DNA of 64,000 bases from NCBI GenBank assembly GCA_037501455.1, contig CM074860.1, positions 50,168,501 to 50,232,500 on the forward strand, written 5' to 3'. Within the stretch, counting starts at the first letter, position 1. Each line of letters starts with the position of its first letter. The position numbers and the translations under genes are program-made. The DNA comes from Lantana camara (lineage: Eukaryota; Streptophyta; Magnoliopsida; Lamiales; Verbenaceae). This document shows, one piece after another, positions 58,550-64,000 of the stretch. Below the pieces are notes generated by a model. It was not told the origin of the DNA. It worked only from the letters and a program-made list of their open reading frames with translations, and made no database searches.

Positions 58550-59504
58550 CTCACAACTCACCAAACACTCACAAACACTCCACACCATAAAACTCTTTCC
58601 AAAAGAGAGTTAACACCAAAAGAAAGTAAAGCACACAACGAGTAAGAACTAGAAAGGAAAAGAAATACGCAACAAGCTGAACTAGGAAGGAAAGAAAGCA
58701 CACTACAAACAAGAACCAAGAAGGGAAAGAAACACACAGTAAGCAAGGACAAGAAGGAAAGCAATTTACGAAATAAGTGTAACTAAGAATCACCGAAGAA
58801 CAAGGAATAAGGTAATAAACACATAGGTTTCCCTGATATTAAAATTTGCATGAAATGTTATGCCACAAATGCTTCATGTACTGTTCACCATAGTAGTAGT
58901 GATGAGTTCAATGCCAACTTCTTGCTTTTCGGGAGAATCATCTTGTGCTTGAACCGGGATCTTAAAGTCATGGCATTCTTTGAAGATCTCCAATTCTTGT
59001 TCTTCGGTTAACTTCCATCATATCTTCAATTTCTCAGTACTTGAATTATTCTCCCATCTTTAGTATTGGAATCCTTCCTTGTTTGGTATTGGTGGCCTCA
59101 TGAAGTTCTTAAATTTCCTCCTTTCAAGTGATTCAAGTCTCTACAATGTGAATATTAAATTGCTTCCGATGAAGGTATATAAAATCCATCTTTGATAATG
59201 GAATCTTCCTATACTCGACATCGTTGAACTCTTGAATTTTCGGGAGTTCTTCTTAATTTAATCTTTCCACCTCGATATTGAAATCTCCTTTTTCTGACAT
59301 TGTTGACATCTTGAAACCTCTCGAGAATTCTTAAAGTTTGGATTCCTTGCTTAATCTTCGAACCTTAAACCGGTCTTTTTTTCACATAAGAAATGGTGAG
59401 ACTCCATCCATTGATTACCCATTCCTTCGTAGCCCTTGTATATTGCATCCTCGGATTATGCGCATACTCTTGTAATTCGAAAGTTTGGACGAATTCCATA
59501 CCTA
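58550..59504 (-). mobile_element. Element I interior, middle part
   Basis: It continues from 31076 after the copia element. Read on the minus strand it has the tail block (complement of about 58848-58893, variant of ATGGTGAACAGTAC). The rest shows no gag or pol similarity. The CACTA element enters after CTA (59502-59504). Confidence 0.65.
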
Positions 59505-60650
59505 CACTACAAGAAATTCGCCGAAATCCGACGGAAAATTCCGAGGGAAACAGGCCGTCGGAATTCCCTCGGAATTCCCGAGGGAATTCAGACGGGATTC
59601 CGACGGAATTTGTTTTTTTTTTTTAAATAAAAATTAAATAAATCCGACGGAAATTCCGTCGGAATTCCATCGGATTTTTTTAAAAATAAAATTTAAAAAT
59701 AATATTAAATAATTCCGACGGAATTCCGATGGGATTCCCGTCGGTTTTTTTAAAAATAAATTATAAAAATAGAAATTAAATAATTCCGATGGGCATTCCG
59801 TCGGAATTCCGTCGGATTTTTTAAAAATAAAAATTAAAAATAATATTAAATAATTCCGACGGAACTTTCCGTCGGAATTCCGTCGGATTTTTTAAAAATA
59901 AAAATTAAAAATAATATTAAATAATTCCGACGGAATTTTCCGTCGGAATTCCATCGGATTTTTTAAAAATAAAAATTAAAAATAATATTAAATAATTCCG
60001 ACGGGATTTCCGTCGGAATTCCGTCGGTTTTATCTATGCTTAAATTGAATTCTTATGACGTATTATAATATTTGTAGTTATAATTAATATTTTCTTAGAA
60101 CTCAATTTTAAATATAGTCTACAAAATTTATGATTTTATTATTTCAAATGATATATAAATATTTGTATCAAACTAAACCAATGAATTGATCTAGCTCAAC
60201 TAGTTTACCTTGGTTTCCATAAGGTCTTACTACCACAACGTCGGATGTTCGAATCCCCAGGGGCGCATTAAGTTTTTATTTTTCCAGTAAATTCCGACGG
60301 AATTCCGAGGGAAATTCCGTCGGAAATAATTAATTAAAATTTTTTTTCCAGTAAATTCCGACGGAATTCCGAGGAAAATTCCGTCGGAAATAATTAATTA
60401 AAAATTTTTTTAAAGCAAATTCCGACGGAATTTCCCTCGGAATTCCGTCGGAATTTTTTAAATTTAATTTTTTTTTATGATTTTTGTCCCTCGGAATTCC
60501 GTCGGTTTTCCGTCGGTTTTGAATTCTGAGGGAGGGTTTTCCTACGGCATGTGTCCCGTCGGAATTCCCTCGGAATTCCGTCGGAATTTACTATTTCCGT
60601 CGGAATTCCGTAGGAATTTTCCGTCGGAATTTGCAGGATTTCTTGTAGTG
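59505..60650. mobile_element. Non-autonomous CACTA (En/Spm) transposon, 1146 bp
   Basis: Terminal inverted repeats start CACTACAAGAAAT on both ends (13 bp perfect, then partial similarity up to TCCGACGG). The 3-bp duplication CTA flanks it (59502-59504, 60651-60653), as expected for this superfamily. No transposase frame. The ends are filled with the palindromic motif TTCCGACGGAATTCCGTCGG in many variants, likely transposase-binding subterminal repeats. Confidence 0.93.
59642..60030. repeat. Tandem repeats of about 70 bp in the CACTA element
   Basis: Five and a half copies, each made of a TCCGACGG...CCGTCGG palindromic part and an A/T-rich spacer (TTTTTTAAAAATAAAAATT). Confidence 0.9.
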
Positions 60651-61044
60651 CTACTTGCTTGCAAATAATTCCAAACTCTAGGATAGTCCTCGAAGGTACC
60701 CAATCATTCAAACCCTTATAGGAAATCATCCATCTTCTTTCATTCTTCTAATTGAAATCTTCCTATCATCAAACTCGGAAGGGAGGCACTTGTAACAAAA
60801 TTCTCGAATAGAACTCCCTCATAAGAATTCTTCTCGGACTCCTCAAATCTGAACTCCATTCTCTTGATCACCTAGAACGTGGCCTTGATATCCTCATTTC
60901 CAATCGCTTTTGAAGATCAAAATCCCTAAGCACTTTGTAGCCCAAATATACCTATCTCTCTTGTTCTTTTCTAGGGGATCTTCATCGATATTGGAGCGAT
61001 ATCCTGAAATAAGAGTAAAATTTTCCAAAATATCGATGCATGCA
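60651..61044 (-). mobile_element. Element I interior, right part
   Basis: Sequence continues after the CACTA element to where LTR F begins. No primer site for I appears before 61045, so its 5' end lies beyond F, outside the window. No coding region recognised. Confidence 0.6.
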
Positions 61045-64000
61045 TGTAGCGCCCCAATGGTGGGCACCACATCCCCGCACCATAGCCCGACACGTGTAAC
61101 GAAACAAGGACTCCACACACGTGCCATGCCATAGCGTACGGTGACAAACAAAAAGAAACCAAACCTAAGCTAGGTGGAACATAGACCCTGCAAATCACAA
61201 AACTCGACAAATATGCAGGAGCGTGATCAAGGAAAACGAAAATTCAAAACAATAAAAGCAGGTGATGGGTTCAACTAGCATAGATCCCTAATCCCGAATA
61301 TCCAACATAAGTCATCAATGCAAACGGGTTCATCTAATCCGAGCACCTGTCCTAAACTGTCCCGAATTCAAATCATAAATGAACAAATCCTACTTAAACA
61401 TATCCGTTCATAGGTTAATAATACAAAACTAAAACTGAATTCAAAATGCAAATGCAAAGACCCAACTAATACTAGACTCGACTCTAAGATAGACTCACAC
61501 CGCCTAGCTCGGACTCCAAAGCCAAAACCTGCAGAGCTAAAAACATAAAGAGGGAGGGGTCAGTCACACTTGACTGAGCGAGGGGGTTAACACACGCACA
61601 CTATACATAATATACATAGCAAAGCACGTAAAAGAAGATGTTCATGAAACCGGGATTAGTTTTTCCACGCCAAAATATTTGCCCATGATAATATATATAT
61701 AGGGTGATTTAGCAAAGCAGAACAAACGTAACTTAACTGATTTAATGCGTACATTTAAAACATGCAGACTAAACACACATATCCAAACATATTTATTAAG
61801 TTAAAAGTACATCAAATTTTATCTTAATTTGAGAATCTACCCCCGTTTCACGAACTTAAGACCAACACAACAAGACTCGGCGGGCACGAGTGCAACTTAC
61901 ACAAAATAAATCAAAACGAGTACATACTAGGAAAATACATAGGGTGATGGAAGGGTTGCGCGATCCTTAAGCGGATGAGGGGAGTGCTCAATGCTTCTCA
62001 AACCCTCGGACTCCATCCCCTAACCTATCCTCAGGTGGGTTCCGGTACATCCCTTACACGGAATTCGGGGCCCCACACTTACACTTACACTTACACTTAT
62101 CACAAAAATCGGAAACTTAAACCCGCTAGACTCACACATATTTACACAACACATGCATATCGTACTTATCACACCGTACGTACATATCACGCCGACCTCA
62201 AAATCATAACCGGATCAAAGCTTAGCGTACATAGGCTTATACATAGCTTCATACTTTCAAACTTATGGCAAAACCAACAAGTACGTATTTCATACATATC
62301 TACATATACATAGAGGCTTATAATTCACATGCATACGAAAACCGGCACATTTCATTAGGGTATAACTATATCCTAACCTCACCTTATACCAAACGACGAC
62401 GGAGACAAAGCACTTGATTCACCCCGGAATCAACTTGACGAACAAAACACCACCCCGGGTGCACCTGGACCAACTGAAGGCAAAAGATAAGACTTAGACT
62501 CAAGAATGAACCAAATAGACGCACGACGTATGTTCAAGCATGTAGGAGATGCAAACATGTAAGTACAACACATATTCAGTGCAATTAAATGCAAAGAGAG
62601 GTGTTACATAGCTTAATATATTCATTTATAATCATATAACACGTTCAAGTGCACAATTAATGCATATTACAAGGCGGAGATACATAACAAGGTGCATAAG
62701 CGCTTCAATCAAACAATTCATAGTACTCAAGCAACATCAAAGGGTATTTAAGAACAAATTCATACATATAGACAAGAAAAAACAAGTTGGGAACAAGTTC
62801 AGAGGTGAAAAGGTTCAAGAGAATCGAAAGAAAAGCATAAGAGATGGTTCCGAGCAAAAAGGGCAAAATCTGGAAATTTTCCGAAATGAACAAGCTGTAC
62901 GAAAACGATCATAACTTGTGTTTGAGAAATGGGAATTGAGTTTTGTTTCTTGGAAATGAAACTAGACACATTAATCTTTAAAATGCTAGGTGGGTCGAAA
63001 CGTGTTTCAAAGCGACGTGAAAATGGCGTACGTTTGAAGTTGGACGAAAGCAGAATTTCGGTGAGATGGCGACACAAATTTCAAAAGATTGTATCTCACA
63101 ATATAGAATGAATTTTGAGGTTATTCCAATTGGAGGATGTTCTAGACTTCAAGATGTTTCCGTGGGTTTAAAAATCAGGCCAAACGGATCACAAACGAAG
63201 GCTGCACGGCCGTGTCAAAATTGGCCTGGAAGCTGACACGGCCGTGTCCGAATAAAAAAATTCCAACTCGAACACTGAACACGGCCGTGTTGGAAATGAA
63301 CTGAGGGATGAAAAGGCCGTGTTGGGTCGTCTTCTCCGGAAAAAAAGAGTAGAAAAGCAAGGGGTCGACGGGGGTGGTTCCCAAAGCACCCCAAATCACA
63401 TACCAATCATATAATACACCAAAAACACTCAAAATCAAAGTATATCACATATATATAACACATTAGAACATAAATCGAACTTCGAAAAGAGCCCGAGCAC
63501 CCAAAACACGAAATCTAAACTATTCATCATCTTCCCAAATAGGCACATAGACAAGGAATCGAGCTACAAAAGAGGTATTAAATCGAAGCACGTAACGAGA
63601 GGGTCACAAATCTTACCTTAGATCGTTGATTGGACGAACGGGGGTCGGGGTTCTTGAGCTCGAAAGGGGGTTGTCTTTCTTCTTCTTCTTCTCTACCTCA
63701 CCCTCTCTCCTTGCTAGAACCGATCGAAATGGGGGAGAAAAAGAGGGTCCGGTTCCTCTTAAGGCCAAGAAACTGGTAGGATCAAAGGATATCCGATCCA
63801 AACGGATCGGATTTTAAAACGATAGGGCTACCAAATGGCTTTAGAAAATAAATGGTTAATTCATTGAATCCGAATCATCGAAACAAACTCAATGAAGGGG
63901 CTGGAATTCGAATTCGAATCCCCGAGCTCAAAATTGCCACGAAGGACAAAACACCTTAATTACAATTAGGTCTCTAATCTTTCAAATATTGAACATTCGA
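61045..64000 (-). mobile_element. LTR F, first 2956 bp (cut by window edge)
   Basis: It starts TGTAGCGCCCC with no primer site before it, so it is most likely the 3' LTR of a minus-strand element, or a solo LTR, inserted in I. It has stem arms at 61169-61178 and 61500-61509 (one mismatch), a perfect hairpin TCAGTCA/TGACTGA (61560-61577), a CTTACA microsatellite (about 62075-62100) and a GACACGGCCGTGTC cluster (63204-63325). The small frame at 63613 is not supported as a gene. Confidence 0.8.
63204..63325 (-). repeat. Palindrome cluster GACACGGCCGTGTC in LTR F
   Basis: Copies at 63204-63216, 63235-63248 (perfect), 63278-63291 (AACACGGCCGTGTT, compensating ends) and a half-copy at about 63313-63325. 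Confidence 0.85.

Noticed and set aside
63613..63817. Short frames near the right edge as a host gene start
   Set aside because: Within LTR F, low-complexity Lys/Phe runs, antisense frames of equal length.

Overview
The window looks like heterochromatic DNA from a flowering plant. It is a stack of nested LTR retrotransposons and one CACTA DNA transposon, with no convincing host gene, tRNA, rRNA or CRISPR array. The reasons are iMet-type primer sites (TGGTATCAGAGC), a Ty3/gypsy chromovirus pol with a chromodomain-like tail (Tekay/Del-like), a Ty1/copia polyprotein, a CACTACAAGAAAT-ended transposon, and AT-rich DNA almost without non-repeat sequence. The species cannot be named. Letters A to I are my own element labels.

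Layout: A (minus) has its last 529 bp of 3' LTR at the left edge, a 2.4-kb non-coding interior and a complete 4.27-kb 5' LTR (to 7209). It sits near the start of LTR H, which is split into 7210-8796 and 21669-23300. B (minus, 8797-21668) lies inside H. It has one LTR and a gag but no pol, and its gag is split by C (9562-17919). C has 3.3-3.5-kb LTRs around a 1.5-kb non-coding interior. H itself lies in the 5' LTR of G (plus), a decayed gypsy element (LTR remnant 23301-24226, gag-pol 24423-26614). G is cut in its reverse transcriptase by I (minus), whose LTR is 26615-30412. The interior of I carries the copia element E (31077-58549, target duplication CTCAC), a 1146-bp CACTA element (59505-60650, duplication CTA) and the LTR of F (from 61045 to the right edge). 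E (minus) is broken twice: by a young Tekay-like gypsy element (33834-43948, duplication ATCTC, LTRs about 0.5% apart) and by D (49390-57805), whose 5' LTR is a hybrid of two families. The nesting G > I > E > gypsy is four levels deep.

How the parts relate: A, C and D are LARD-type elements, with LTRs longer than their non-coding interiors. B keeps gag only, and the gypsy copy has a long pol frame but a broken gag. These gypsy-type elements share a primer site, a conserved leader palindrome, a hairpin before the polypurine tract (where that region is visible) and a long-range pairing inside the LTR. A, C, D and part of B also share an interior array of short stem-loops. Several stems differ between copies by compensating changes or by G-U pairs on the sense strand, which argues for selected RNA structure. 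The inference is a set of non-coding elements mobilised by proteins of coding relatives. The most interesting signals are the stem-loop array, the long-range LTR stem, and the swapped palindrome clusters in the LTRs.
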